The notes under the pieces: model-generated
Databases searched by the model: none
Told to the model about the DNA's origin: nothing
The model's input: only the letters and a program-made list of their open reading frames with translations
Assembly: GCF_000321225.1 (NCBI RefSeq)
Contig: NW_004450478.1
Span: forward strand, 3,567,634 to 3,631,633
DNA: 64,000 nucleotides
Origin: Odobenus rosmarus divergens
Taxonomy: Eukaryota > Chordata > Mammalia > Carnivora > Odobenidae
Direction of reading: 5' to 3'
Shown here: in pieces, positions 23,310-35,389 of the stretch
Numbering within the stretch: the first letter of the stretch is position 1
How the letters are laid out: each line of letters begins with the position of its first letter
Program-made: the position numbers and the translations under genes

Positions 23310-25375
23310 GTTCTTGCTTTCTAAGCACGTTGGGGCAGGGGTAGGGAAGAGAGACCAGGTCGGTATAGGTAAAGAGAGAAATTGACAGTATACAATTGTC
23401 AGGGAAGCAATATGTTGGGCATTTTTGCAAGTCAACGGTTTAAAACATAATCATTAGTTGGAGAAATGACTGCTCTTAACATACAACAGTATTGGATATC
23501 TGTTTATTCTATGGGAAACATGGTAAAAAAGGGACTTACAGTCTCCTTCTCTAATATTTTGCCCTTAATTCCCTTCTTAGTTTTCATAAATTTCTCAAAA
23601 GCAGTATCTGCTAATGAAAGTTTGTCTTTACAAAGTTAATCCATTAGATGACAAATATTTATGTATGTAGCAGAAAACATAACTTTTCAGTATTGAAATG
23701 ATCAAGAACTAAGACTTAAAGGAACAACTGCTTTTGCAGTCCCTCTTTCTGTAGTCAGCATTTCTTCAGCTAATGCACTACCAAAATAGTGCAGGCCTTT
23801 ATCTTAGTCTTCATATTTATTTAAACCAAGGCTACTAGTGAAGCAAACAATACGCTCTTCCTGCTTCCTTAGTGTAACAAAACATTGTCCCAAGGAGGTT
23901 TATTCTCTGGATGGATATTCTCTCACTCTCTCCTGTTAGGTCAGGTTTCATTTTTTTATCATTCTGTTCTTCCTTTAGCTATTTTAATTTCCTTCCGAAG
24001 ATATGCTTTCCAAGGCCAACTCCTGATATTTCTCTCATTTGCCCATTGCTGTTGTTCCATGACATTACTTACTCTTTTTTCGACAAATAGGTTCTTAAGT
24101 TTCCCACTCTCCAGCTTCTGTTCCTAGAGTTCCTGATTCACAGCGTCTACTAAATTTGGGTTGCTAATAACTTATTTTCTGTTCTGAAGGATATTATGTT
24201 GATATCTTTCTTATTATGAAAATGTTCTAATTGTAGTTGCTACAGAACTCTTTGTATCATAAAAAGACTTTTCTTTTTGTCATCAATAATAGTTGCCTTC
24301 TGTTCTCTTGATTTTCAAAGCATATGAGTCTGTCCTTAATTAGAAATATAGAACATCAGTACTCCAAAACCACCTCAGGCAGCATAAACCATAATTTTTT
24401 GCTATTCAGCTACTCTCAAACCCAGTAAGAAGTGTGAGATTGAGAAAAGTTTTCAATGAAATGCTCCCCATTGAAACCCCTAGGTAGCCTAACTTTTAGT
24501 TTTGTACTCAGTTAGATCCCTGGAAGGCTACATAGTTGTACCACATTAACTTAAACCTCTTGAGGGATCAGAATGCACTAGGTTATACTTTCAAATGCAC
24601 TAAGTTATAGTTTAAAAACTCTTGACTTCAATAGAAGATTTTATAAGAAAAAAATTCACTTTTATATTGAGTATAAAATTATTGTTTGGGATACTTTTCT
24701 TAAGTAATATGAGTTAGTAGGCTCTCTATAAAAGTATTTACTGAGAAATTTCTTTTGGAATTTAGTTGCAGGGAATAGGCTCTCCGGAAGTGGTGACATA
24801 ATTGCTCTTTTCTGATAAGAGCTGTAAAATAATGTATTTCTACCCCATCCCCCAAAGGCCCCACCTGCCCCATCTCAGCCTAGTAGGATACTCAGAGGAA
24901 AATTTGAAACTCAATCACATGAACTATCAGTGTCTTCAAAATTTCTGACATTTGCATGATACCTTCTGATGTTTGCCATCTCCTCACCCTCCCACAAGAA
25001 TTTATATTCCCACTTTAATCAGATCTCTTTGTTTCTGCTTTAACAAATGTATTTTAAAAGAACACTTAGGTTTGATTTGCTAGCTATATTTTTAATTCAC
25101 ATTAAAATAAATATTAAGCTATTAAAATAAAAAGTTTATTATACACATCATGCTTAAAAATCATCTCACATACAATCCATGGAATAATTATCATCCATTG
25201 GAAAACATTGAACTGTGTTAACTTTTAGGATTGACTTATTCTGGTTCTGATTTTCTACTTAATAACTTTATTGTATATATCTTTTGTTGCCTTAAGATAA
25301 TTGCTAAAAGGGGACTCAACTACAGGTGGTAGAATTCTAAGTACAACAAGCTCATGCAAAACAAAAGAAAAAGAA
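23310..25375. other. intergenic DNA, no gene seen
   Basis: Unique-looking AT-rich DNA. Frames at 23107-23430 and 23885-24127 are T-rich or overlap the L1 tail. No exon, RNA gene or island seen. Confidence 0.5.
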
Positions 25376-25382
25376 AAAAAAA

Positions 25383-25770
25383 GATTGGGTTTATTGGTTC
25401 TCATAATTGAAAAGACCAAGATAGACTTCTTAAGGCTTAGCTGGATATCTAGGGCTCATTGATGTCAGTAGGTCCCAGCCCTTCATTCTCCACATTTCAA
25501 CTTTGTTCTATGTAGCCACGATTCCTGGGCAGCTTCTATCCATGTGCTGGCTCCCTGCAGTTCCAGTTCTTAGCACCTGCCAGTTTAGCAATTTGAAGAA
25601 AAGCTACACTGCTCTTTTCCCACAATCTGAGAAGTCTTCAGTCTGACTCTCATTGCCCACAGGGTCATGTGCTCGTTACCACTGCGGCATATGGTGTGCT
25701 GTGTTCTAACTGGTAAAGTTTGGATCACCACCTAGGGGAGATGGGCCAGTTCTACCCACACCACACATGC
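25383..25770. mobile_element. ancient interspersed repeat, family unsure
   Basis: GGGTTTATTGGTTCTCATAA (25386-25405), then 'actctcattgcccacagggtcatgtgctc', corresponds to an antisense relic of an old mammalian repeat with a TTTATTGG (AATAAA) end. The following 25771-26170, where two frames on the minus strand overlap, is unassigned. Confidence 0.35.
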
Positions 25771-26575
25771 TTGTAGATAGTTTCTAAAGTAAGAGAGGGG
25801 TGTGGTAAAAGAGCTAGTATGGACGCAATGTTTGTGTTGGCTCATCCCAGGAAAACCTTTGGAGCTAAAATGGCCCTTTCGAGTATTCCCATGATGGTGT
25901 CAATTAGTCACTGGATGGAAGCCACCACAAAAAAGGGCATTATCTTCGGTGAGGTGGCTCTCTATAGTTGATGCAATCCCTGTCGAGGCTGACAGCAGAA
26001 AGCTGCCTGCCAGTAGCCCTTCCAGGAGCTGGGGTAACAAGTCCTCCTCGGAGGAGGATCTGAGTGACTTGTCACAATGTCCACCACAGTTAACCATCTC
26101 ATGCAAAAGGTGAAAAGATGCAAACATCTGTCTATTTCATAGTTTATATAGTCCTTTTGCAAAGAATCTCATGGAGTATTATAGCCACCTCAAAATCATA
26201 AGGGAAAGAGATTTGAAGGGAAAAAAATGAACATTTACTAATATAAGGTAAAATGTGATAGGCAGATTTTTGGATTTCATAGACCAAAGAAATTGCCCTT
26301 AAAAATTAAGATGACAAACATAAAGTTACCAGCTTTTATATTTACCAAGTAAGAATTTTATTTTACACTGTCATTAAAGAAATAGGTTATTTTAAATGAA
26401 AAGTTAAGATGGACACAATACCAGAATAAAGGACAACTTATGTTTAAATAAATCTACTTTCATAAAAATGTACTGCCTTGCTATTTGTCTTATTTCATCA
26501 TGGACAGGAGAAAAGTATGTCAACAAAAGTGTGACTGTGAACTGGTATTTAGGAATCATTACCATATGTGAAATT

Positions 26576-26606
26576 AAAACAAAACAAAACAAAACAAAAC
26601 AAAAAA
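26576..26606 (+). repeat. (AAAAC)n simple repeat
   Basis: About five AAAAC units in succession, probably an A-rich tail remnant. Confidence 0.85.
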
Positions 26607-26639
26607 CCTAACAGCCTACTGCAGAAGTTCCCTGTAGGA

Positions 26640-27110
26640 TACCAGGGAAAACTCTGTAAGAAAGGTGACATTAAATCTGGACAGTTCTTGAAAGCTAGGT
26701 AGCAAGATGAGTCAGGGAAAAGGTTTCAGGTTAAGTGAAGAATGTGGGCAAAGACATGGAGATTGAATAGAGTAGGTGTAATCGTATAATGAAATGAAGT
26801 AATCCTGCTCAGGAGGGACATTAGTCATATAGAAGAGTGTTGAGCAATGAAACCAAAGTATGTTGAGACTTGATTTTTCAGTAAGCAATAGAGAAATATT
26901 AGAGGTTTTTGAGCTAGGAATTTACACGGTTAAGTTTGTGCTTTAAGGAAAATAACTTATTAGTAGGTAGGTTTTATTCATGAAACATGCTAAAAATGGA
27001 TTCTATGGTGGAATTTTTGTGTCTTGTTCTAAAGCTATTGTTGTAGTCTGTGAAAGGTAAAAGGAAGACACAGATTAGGAATGTGGCATTGAGAATATTA
27101 AGGAGGAAAT
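26640..27110 (-). mobile_element. L2 LINE fragment
   Basis: Antisense L2: GGTGACATTAAATCTGGACA, a GGGCAAAGACATGGAGATTG run and GAGGTTTTTGAGCTAGGAAT appear in the order expected for reversed L2. Diverged. Confidence 0.55.
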
Positions 27111-29840
27111 GGATGTGGTAAATAGAATAGGCGTAGAAGCAACAGGATTTGGCTATGTATTGAACATAAGAGCTTAATGAGAAGGAAGAAAAAGACCAGT
27201 GGTAGTTCCATTAACAGAAAAAGAGAGTGAGCAAGAGATAGATTTTGAAAAAAGGTAAAATGTCCAGTTGCAGGCATTATGAATTTCAATATTTTGCCTT
27301 AGGAGCAGTAGGTTGGAGAGAAAGTCTATTTCTAAAAAGCTTTTCCTTGTTTGCTATTATATTGTGAATTGTTCAGCTCAACCCAACAACTACATCAAGG
27401 CAGTCTTTGCATGTTCACTGAATCTTGTTCATATCAAAACTGTTTCCTCACTCCTCAGTCAACACAGTACCATGCAAAATGAGAGCTGCCTGTATGTAGA
27501 TTTCAATAATGGTCTATCAGGGTTGCTGTACCTCAGCACTTGGTGTTTTGAACTGGATAGTTCTTTTTTTGGAGGGCTGTCCTATGCATACCCTATGTAC
27601 TATGTTTAGCAGCATCTGTGTGCTCGACCCACTAGATGCCAGTAGCCTACTCCATTGTGACGGTCAAAGATATGCCCAGACATCACCAAATAGCCCCCTG
27701 GGAGGAAAAATAGCCCTAGCGGAAAAACACTGTGATATATGTACAAGTAGATATAGATTTACAAATATAAATTGACCTTTATAGTGAGAGATGAAACTCC
27801 TTATTTTTGATCCATGTTGTGATTGATGGTAAAATGCCAGTTGATGGTACTGTGACCATTCCATGACCAACATTTCCGTCCTCATTACATCTACACAAAG
27901 ACTAAACTTTGTTGAATGGCCACTGATGGAAGGTATTGAATTTATTGCTTGTACTCCTGTGTCTTTCCCTCATGGAGTCATAGTTACTTTGCTCTAAAAA
28001 GGAGAGAAACTTATTTGCTGAATGTCAGGGGAATCTGTCAGCTCTCACACATACTTCTACGGCCATTACTTATATTTGAAATTGTATTTGATTTCAGTCT
28101 ACCCAAGTTGTTATTCTCTTTACGTCATCATTCGTGGATGTTTGTAATCCTGTATTTCTCCCCATATAAATTCAAATAATAGAGTTAGGCTATAATGTTT
28201 CACCTTTCTGCTAGTATAGTAGTTGCAATCTAGAAAACTTTGGTTGTTATAATATCTTGGCATTTTTGTTATGGGTACTTTGTACATGATAACAATTACT
28301 TGGATTTGGAGAGAAGTCACTAAGACCAGAAGCAGAGTGGTTAGTGGGTAGAATCCATGGTAATAGCAATATCTAGTCGGAGTTCAGGCAACAGTGAGCA
28401 CCAACATCTAAAAGTGGGGCATCTCGATGGATGGCAAGGGCATCTCAGTGGGTGGCAAGAACATAATCAGACATGTGATATTCTGACATCTAGATGCAGT
28501 TGCCATCTGAGAGGCTGGTGCACAAATAATAGGCCTTCCAACCATTACAATGCTGTTTCGAGTACAAAATTTCAAAACCAGAGGCTGAAGTGGTGGGAAT
28601 GAGCAACTAGGCAAAACACTAGGACTGAAGCTAAGAATTTGGGACAACACAGAGGTCCACTGATTTGAACTACATGGTAAAAATTGTGACTTATGGAATA
28701 GTAAATGAAACCAGAAGTACAGTATCTTTGGAACAAAATTATAGAAAATTGGCTTAAAACCAAGCTTTGCCTGATGAAAAGTGCTTGGTTACTTACTGTC
28801 TGAAGTCAGAAGGAAATGCCATGGAGTGGGCAAATCAAAGGGCCCAGAGGACTATCTGTCAGCTGATGGCCCACAGAAGTCGATAGCTGATGTTACAGTT
28901 AAAAAATCTTAAAAAAAAAAAACAAAAAAACCCAAAAAAACAAGGTTTGATGGCAGGCTACACAACACCCATGAAAAAGAACGAATGCCAACTATTGATG
29001 ACACACCATGATGTCTCCTAAGATTCATTGGTTGTCTTGATTTGGTTTTCTTTTTTCTATGTTATTAGAACCTATATTCTCTCAGTAAAATATTTTTATG
29101 ATGGTCTAAGTCTATTCTTGACTATAGAAGCCACTGGATGTCTTTAGGGTTTTTCCTGATTCTTGCTTAGACTTCCTTTGCTTCTTTAGATTTTACAATC
29201 AATTAAGAAATTTTTGCTGTTATTAGAACAAATGGTCCATGTGCTCTTCTTGGATGAATTTCTATTTGTTAACTTGCATAGGAAAGAACTATGCAAACTG
29301 TGATTTATCAGATTTGAGTCTAGTTTTATATTTTAAAAAATTAGATATTTACTATTTCAGTTATTTAGTAATTGTATTTAGGAATAATAAGTTTGCTTTG
29401 TTATTCTTCTTAATTCTTTCCCTCTTTTTAATGGAAAATTAAGATAAATATAACTTGATCACTACCTGAGATCACATTATTGGTTTATAAATTTCATGTT
29501 AATTTGTACTAATTCAATTTTTATACTAGTTCAAAAAAAAGGGGATAACTACAGTGGATTTATATGCTCCTGAGGTAAATTTCATCATATAGAATGTTTT
29601 TACTTAGCAGGCATTTCTCTCATGGTATTAGCTTTCAACAACTCAGTTTCACCAGTGTGTATGTGTTCTTTATATCAACCAACTCATCGTTTGAGTCAGA
29701 TCTTTACTGCTTGCTTTACTTAAATCCCTCAAGCTTGTGATTCAGAGCTTATAGAAATCTCAATCTAGATAAAAATTTTTAATTGTTCAAATTGAGCTTT
29801 TTTCTTCTCTAGCACTGTTCATTCTTTGTTTTAGCCTCTC
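27111..29840. other. intergenic DNA, no gene seen
   Basis: Short overlapping frames on both strands (27313-28763) show no domain and no shared coding signature. At 28416-28462 a local imperfect duplication around GGATGGCAAGGGCATCTC and GGGTGGCAAGAACATAAT is visible. An A-rich stretch lies at 28908-28942. Nothing else is recognisable. Confidence 0.45.
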
Positions 29841-29844
29841 CCCT

Positions 29845-29955
29845 CAAGTTTTAGGCTCTCCCGCCACCCTCCTTCCCTCCACCCTCAGTTTGTTCTCTAT
29901 AGTTAATAGTCTCTATGGTTTGCCTCCCTCTCTTTTTTCTTTACCATTTATTTTA
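29845..29955 (-). mobile_element. L1 3' UTR fragment
   Basis: Read on the minus strand it gives AGGGAGGCAAACCATAGAGA and TAACTATAGAGAACAAACTG, typical of the 3' UTR of carnivore L1. Confidence 0.75.
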
Positions 29956-30449
29956 CTTTTTAATTCATTCATGCAAAAATTTTTAGCTTGATAAAATTAT
30001 AAGTTCCTGGAGGATAGATTCTAAGTTTCTCTTTTTCATTTTCCCAGGTACTTAAAGCACTGATAGCATGTGATAGTTTTTACTGTCTACTTATTGATTT
30101 AAATTGATTTAAAAAGACTATTTATTTCCATAAATCTGTGAGCTACTTTTAGATTGTGTCCTAGATAAGTGTATTTTGATTACAAACAGAACTTTGTATT
30201 GTTATAAATTCAGTTCAGAAAATGTGCTAATGAATAACAGAATTATTTTAATTCCATCATGAGCACATTTTTCCATCTCTTGCTTTATATTTCTAAAATG
30301 GGAATTTTAAGAAAGAAATCAGGGCAATCTTCTTCATTAATGTGTTTATCTCTATAAGCCTTTGATAATTTAATATAAGTGGGAGGAATGTTAGCTGAAG
30401 TTCTAGAATTGCAAATTATGATTTTTATTTTTAACTATTTATTTGGAAA

Positions 30450-31465
30450 TAATTTTCCTCCAAAGACTTATAAGAATAGCACACCCTTCAATCAGATTCA
30501 TCATTTATATTTTGCCACATTTGCTTTATTATTCTATATCATCTATCTATCCGTATTTTTTCTTTCTCATGAATCATATGAGGTGGTTGCCAACATTATG
30601 TTTCTTTACCCCCAAAATACTTCAGTTAGTATTTACTAGGAACAAGGATATTCTCCTATAAAAATCATAGTACCATGATCAAATTAATGAAATTTACCAT
30701 AATTCAATGCATTATCTATTATATAATACATATTGATATTTCACCAAGTTTCTCTATGTTATTCCTTGCTCTCCCTTCCCCCATCTAGGATCTGATTCAG
30801 GAACATGCATTGCATTTAACTGCCATGTCTTTTTTAACTGCCTTTCATCTGGAATAATTCCCTGGTCTTTTTTTTCTTTTTTATTTCATGAAAATGATAT
30901 TTTTAAGAGGCTGAGCCAATTGTTCTGTATTGTGTCCTTTGTGTCCTTTGATGTGAATTTCCAAGTAATTAGAAGCAGGTTATGAATCTTTTGACAGGAG
31001 TACAATATAAGTGATGCTGTGACTTTCTCATCTCAGGCACCACATGAGCAGATCATGTCAGTTTCTCATTTTGGTGATATTAGTTTGGTAAATGTGGTGT
31101 CCACTACATTTCTCCACTATAAAATTACAAATGCAATAGCAGAAAAATTACAACTTTTAAAATTAGGGCGCCTGGGTGGCTCAGTTGGTTGAGTGACTGC
31201 CTTCTGCTCAGGTCATGATCCTGGAGTCCAGGGATAGAGTCCCTGCTGAGCGGGGAGCCCGCTTCTCCCTCTGATCCTCCCCCCTCTCATGTGCTCTCTC
31301 TCTCTCTCATTCTCTCTTAAATAAATAAAATCTTAAAAAATTAATTTGTAATTTATAAATAATTAGGATGATATACTTTACCTATCTAAATATCCAATTC
31401 CTCTTCAAATGTCCACCCACATTTTTAGCCGATATTGATGTTTCTTACCTGAACTAATTCTACTT
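30450..31465. mobile_element. old L1 segment interrupted by a Can-SINE
   Basis: AGGATCTGATTCAGGAACAT, TTGCATTTAACTGCCATGTC, TAAGTGATGCTGTGACTTTC and, beyond the SINE at 31166-31340, TATCCAATTCCTCTTCAAAT with TTTCTTACCTGAACTAATTC follow the order of a common old mammalian L1 piece. The frames at 30379-30661 belong to it. Orientation within L1 is not certain. Confidence 0.6.
31166..31340 (+). mobile_element. Can-SINE nested in the old L1
   Basis: GGGCGCCTGGGTGGCTCAGT head, ATCCTGGAGTCCAGGGATAG variant, a short CT repeat and an AAATAAATAAAATCTTAAAA tail. A stretch of the body around the 'tcgggctccctgctc' position is missing. Confidence 0.93.
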
Positions 31466-31490
31466 CATATTCAACCAAAGCAATATATCT

Positions 31491-31654
31491 TTGTTTTAAA
31501 AAAAATATTTTATTTATTTGACAGAGAGAGAGAGCGCAGAAGCAGGGGGAGCAGGAGAGGGAGCAAGAAGCCTGGCTGGGCTCGATCCCAGCACCCTGGG
31601 ATCATGACCTGAGCCGAAGGCAGATGCTTAACTGATTGAGCCACCCAGGCGCCC
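31491..31654 (-). mobile_element. Can-SINE, antisense, next to an inverted partner
   Basis: Shortened antisense copy. The perfect 16-base duplication CCAAAGCAATATATCT is at 31475-31490 and 31655-31670. It lies 150 bases from the plus-strand copy. Confidence 0.95.
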
Positions 31655-32271
31655 CCAAAGCAATATATCTCAACAGATTAAATGCCAAAAAAGATATGAG
31701 AATCCAGATGAATTCTATCAAGCAGGCAGTAAGGAGATTTGCAAGAATGTAGAATAATGCCACTCTTCTCACTAGTTCATTTATGGTTTGGAGAATTAAG
31801 CTATTTCCATACAAATATGTTATTCATGTTAATGAGTTATGGGTTTATGATTCCACATTTCAAATAACCTTTACTGTTATTTTAAAATGAATAGATATAT
31901 TTTTAAGTTTCTCCCTATTAATTTCTGACATAGTAAACGTCAATAAATACAACTCATATAAGCCAAAGCTCTACGAGATCCTCTAGAAGTTGGAGCATGC
32001 CTTGAGAACAAAAAGCTTCAGAACCATTGTCTAAGACCAAATGATATGCTGGTATCAGTGCTATACTCCGGAAATTTCTTAGGAAAGTGTCAATGACAGG
32101 GAACTGAAAAGTTCCGGAGTGAGTTTATCTTTTGGACAGCAGTATCTTCAATACAGGCCTGAGGTTCTCCATAGAAAATTCTTATCTTTTAGAGGAATGC
32201 AATGTAATATTGAGGTAAAATAATATGATGTCTGAAACTGGCTTTAAAATAATACAAATAATGATAATGAT

Positions 32272-32318
32272 GGCCGCGGTAGTGCAGGTGGAGGTCGTGG
32301 TGGTGGTGGTGGGCAGGG
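32272..32318 (+). repeat. GGT-rich low-complexity tract
   Basis: A locally GC-rich stretch (GGAGGTCGTGGTGGTGGTGG, 32290-32309) in AT-rich surroundings. Confidence 0.8.
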
Positions 32319-32800
32319 TACAGATGAAATGAAATTGTGCTATTACCGTTGAAGCTGTGCGATTGCTACATGGAGGTTCATTATAAAATCCTATTTTGAG
32401 TAGGTTTGAAGATTTTTCAAAACAAAAGTCTTTTTTGAAGGTTTCATCTCTAGGTAAGCTTTTTAATGGTACGGATTTAGGAGGGAGTCAAGCTTAATTG
32501 CCTGAAATGTCATAATTATTTAAAACGTGTGAATTATCATTTCATGGACTTATGTAATACCTTTCTTCTGAAGAGTTCGAACCGATGAACCTTGGCTGGT
32601 TTTTTAAACATGAATACTCATTATCTATTTCTTTGACATTTTGAACATCTTAAGGGAGTTTGCAAAGTAAGAACAAACACATTGAGTACACATCAAAAAC
32701 TATCATTCAATAAGTAGTATTGTATTTTTGGAATCAGCTGCAATAAACTAAATGTTGCTTGCATGCAGATTGTGTCGTTCTCTTTAAAAGTGTAGACCCT

Positions 32801-33014
32801 AGGGTGCCTGGGTGGCTCAGTTGGTTAAGCGACTGCCTTTGGCTCAGGTCATGATCCTGGAGTCCCAGGATCGAGTCTCGCATCGGGCTCCCTGCTCAGC
32901 AGGGAGTCTGCCTCTCTCTCTGACCTTCCTCCCTCTCATGCTCTCTCTCTACCATTCTCTCTCTCTCTCTCTCTCTCAATAAATAAATAAAAAAAATCTT
33001 TAAAAAAAATAAAT
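32801..33014 (+). mobile_element. Can-SINE
   Basis: Complete copy of the GCGACTGCC variant with an expanded CT region (32938-32977). Duplication AAAAGTGTAGACCCT at 32786-32800 and 33015-33029. Confidence 0.97.
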
Positions 33015-33119
33015 AAAAGTGTAGACCCTAAAATCAGATAGATCTGAGTTTGATTCCTGGTTCTGCTACTTTATAATACTTACAATAACATTAACAATAA
33101 TAGAAATAATATGCTAACA

Positions 33120-33212
33120 AAGCCAACATTTATTGAGCTTAATATGAGATGGGTTTTGTGCTAAATCCTTACATTAGTTCATTCATTGAATCCTTACAAC
33201 AATACTGTAAAT
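33120..33212 (-). mobile_element. MIR/L2-type fragment
   Basis: GCCAACATTTATTGAGCTTA and GAATCCTTACAACAATACTG are the antisense 3' part of MIR, truncated by the older SINE that follows. Confidence 0.6.
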
Positions 33213-33213
33213 G

Positions 33214-33350
33214 TTTTTTTTTTAAGTTTACTTATCTTTTTTTAGTAATCTCTCTACCCAAAATGGAGCTTGAACTCACAACTCTGAGATCATGACTTGA
33301 GCCAAAACCAGGAGTCACACGCTTAACTGACTGAGCCACCCAAGCACCCC
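33214..33350 (-). mobile_element. older Can-SINE, short form
   Basis: TGGAGCTTGAACTCACAACT, ATCATGACTTGAGCCAAAAC and GAGCCACCCAAGCACCCC. It lacks the CT-rich 3' part of younger copies and is more diverged. Confidence 0.85.
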
Positions 33351-33839
33351 AGTTCAGTTTTTCTTTTTTTCAAAGTGTATTCCAAAAGAAAACTAATCCT
33401 ATAAGATTAGGGTGTCCATACATCCTGGATTGCCTGGCATAACCCGGTTTACAACTATTATCCTGGCATAATTAGCGGCTCTCTTTTGCTCTCAAAATTG
33501 TCCCAGTTTAGGCAATAAATTACATGGTCACTCTTTGTGTAAGATCTTCACTGATGAAACAATTCCTTGGTCAAATATGTTTGGGAAATGAATCTATCCT
33601 CCTCTTAGAAATTTATAACACATATTAGCATTTTAGAAGTCATATAAGAAAGTTGTTTAACTTTGTTTAAATCAATGTTTGCAAATTTGCTTCATTGTGG
33701 AGTTCCTTTTTTTCCTGTAAAACGTATTAACATCCCACAGAACACACTTAAAACTAATTTAACCATATTCAGAATTTTTCAAAGCCAGATCTTTGACTAA
33801 TAGTTGCAATTATTTTTTATCACATGTAAATAAATACAA

Positions 33840-34033
33840 AAATTTTTTTTTAGATTTATTTATTCCAGACAGAGAGAGAGCAGGGGGAGAGGCAGAAGGA
33901 GAGGGAGACAAGCAGACTCCCCACTGAGCGGGCAGCCTAAAGCAAGCAGGGCTCTATCCCTCTAACCCTGAGATTATGACCTGAGCTGAAACCAAGAGTC
34001 AGATGCTTAACCCACTGAGTCATCCAGACATCC
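33840..34033 (-). mobile_element. Can-SINE, diverged
   Basis: AGATTTATTTATTCCAGACA through GAGTCATCCAGACATCC on the plus strand; several changes from consensus. Confidence 0.85.
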
Positions 34034-34159
34034 ATCAATATAAAATTTTTATATAATGAAACCCTTTGCCTTTTTTGAGCATAGTAGTGACATGAACAGA
34101 TACCTGCTTAAAAAAATATTTTGCTTTTATTCATGATCAGAAAATCTGAGTTTCAGCTC

Positions 34160-34305
34160 TGAAATTCTGATTTACTTCAATAAATATTTATCATATGTCT
34201 TTTATCCATCAAGTGCTGGACTAATGCTGATAATCCAAAGATAAATCAGACATGATCATTATCCTCAAATTGCACATAAATATATGGATTGATTTGCCTC
34301 CTCTA
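34160..34305 (-). mobile_element. L2/MIR fragment
   Basis: CAATAAATATTTATCATATG and CAAGTGCTGGACTAATGCTG resemble the antisense 3' end of L2. Low conservation. Confidence 0.4.
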
Positions 34306-34509
34306 TGCAGGGACTTTTCTCTATTTTTGGTTGATTGGTTGTTTTTTAAAATTGTATTTCTAGTTAGTTCTTGCCACATTTCCAAAATTCTATAAATGTT
34401 AGTGGGGTTAATCTAGCAGTAGAGCACAGATGATTGCATTAGGTGCTATAACACAGGTCTTCCTTGAAAGGGAGGCATATGCAAAATGATTTCCAAAGGC
34501 TGAAGGAGC

Positions 34510-34900
34510 TGTAGGACAAAAGAAAAAGGCCGAGAAGTCCAGCTCGACAAGAAATGGTTTATTAAGGGGACTAACGAACAGAAGCATGTCTTGTGTGGCC
34601 ACAGGATGAGATCTCCACAACTGCACCTCCCCTAAGACCTGCTTATATAGCCCTAGAGGTTAGTGAGTACATGCTGGGGGGACCACCCTGCAGGGGAATG
34701 CTTGAGAACAGGTGTGTGTCACTGTCATATCGCTAGAGTAGATCAAGGACATTATGCCTTAAGTGTATACTTTAGGGTGTGGTTAAACAAAAGAAGAGAA
34801 TTGAGGGGGGGAGCGCCGTGCTCAGGAGGGCTTCAGGTCATGGAGCAGTCATCAAGGCGGATTTGTCCAAGGTGGTGTTAGTCTGGTTCACACAACAGGT
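34510..34900 (-). mobile_element. endogenous retrovirus LTR (solo)
   Basis: On the minus strand a TATATAA box (34649-34643) is followed 80 bases later by AATAAA (34563-34558). The sequence ends with CTACA at 34510, consistent with U3-R-U5 layout and a CA end. The block is richer in G+C than its surroundings. No gag, pol or env sequence lies next to it within the window, so it is a solo LTR or a fragment. The start of U3 and a target duplication were not identified. Confidence 0.55.
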
Positions 34901-35175
34901 GTCATTAAAACACAGTACCTGCTCAATACTACCCAATGTCACTGAAAAGGATTTCACTGAGGAGGTGCTAATGTGAGCAGAAAAAATTAAAATGCTGACA
35001 GACACAAGACGTAGAAGTATTTCCAGACAAAGAGAATTGCTTGTACAAAGAAGCAATACCAGAAAAGTCCATGATTCACACTGCTGGCAGTAGGTAAGGG
35101 TGCCGGGGGGACAAATAGAAATTTAAAAACCTAATTGGGAACAAAATACAAAGGCACTTTAAATACTAGATAAGG

Positions 35176-35376
35176 CTTTTTTTTTTTTTTAAAGATTTTA
35201 TTTATTTACTTGAGAGAGAGAGAATGAGAGAGAGAGCACGAGACGGGGGAGGGTCAGAGGGAGAAGCAGACTCCCTGTCTAGCAGGGAGCCCCATGTGGG
35301 ACTCCATCCCGGGACTCCAGGATCATGACCTGAGCCGAAGGCAGTCGCTTAACCAACTGAGCCACCCAGGCACCCC
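35176..35376 (-). mobile_element. Can-SINE
   Basis: Antisense copy of the young variant (GAAGGCAGTCGCTTAACCAA). Duplication ACTAGATAAGG at 35165-35175 against ACTAGTTAAGG at 35377-35387, with one mismatch. Confidence 0.93.
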
Positions 35377-35389
35377 ACTAGTTAAGGAT

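Noticed and set aside
22985..23430. two minus-strand frames of 66 and 107 codons
   Set aside because: They are the reverse strand of the carnivore L1 3' UTR and its adjoining A-rich tail.
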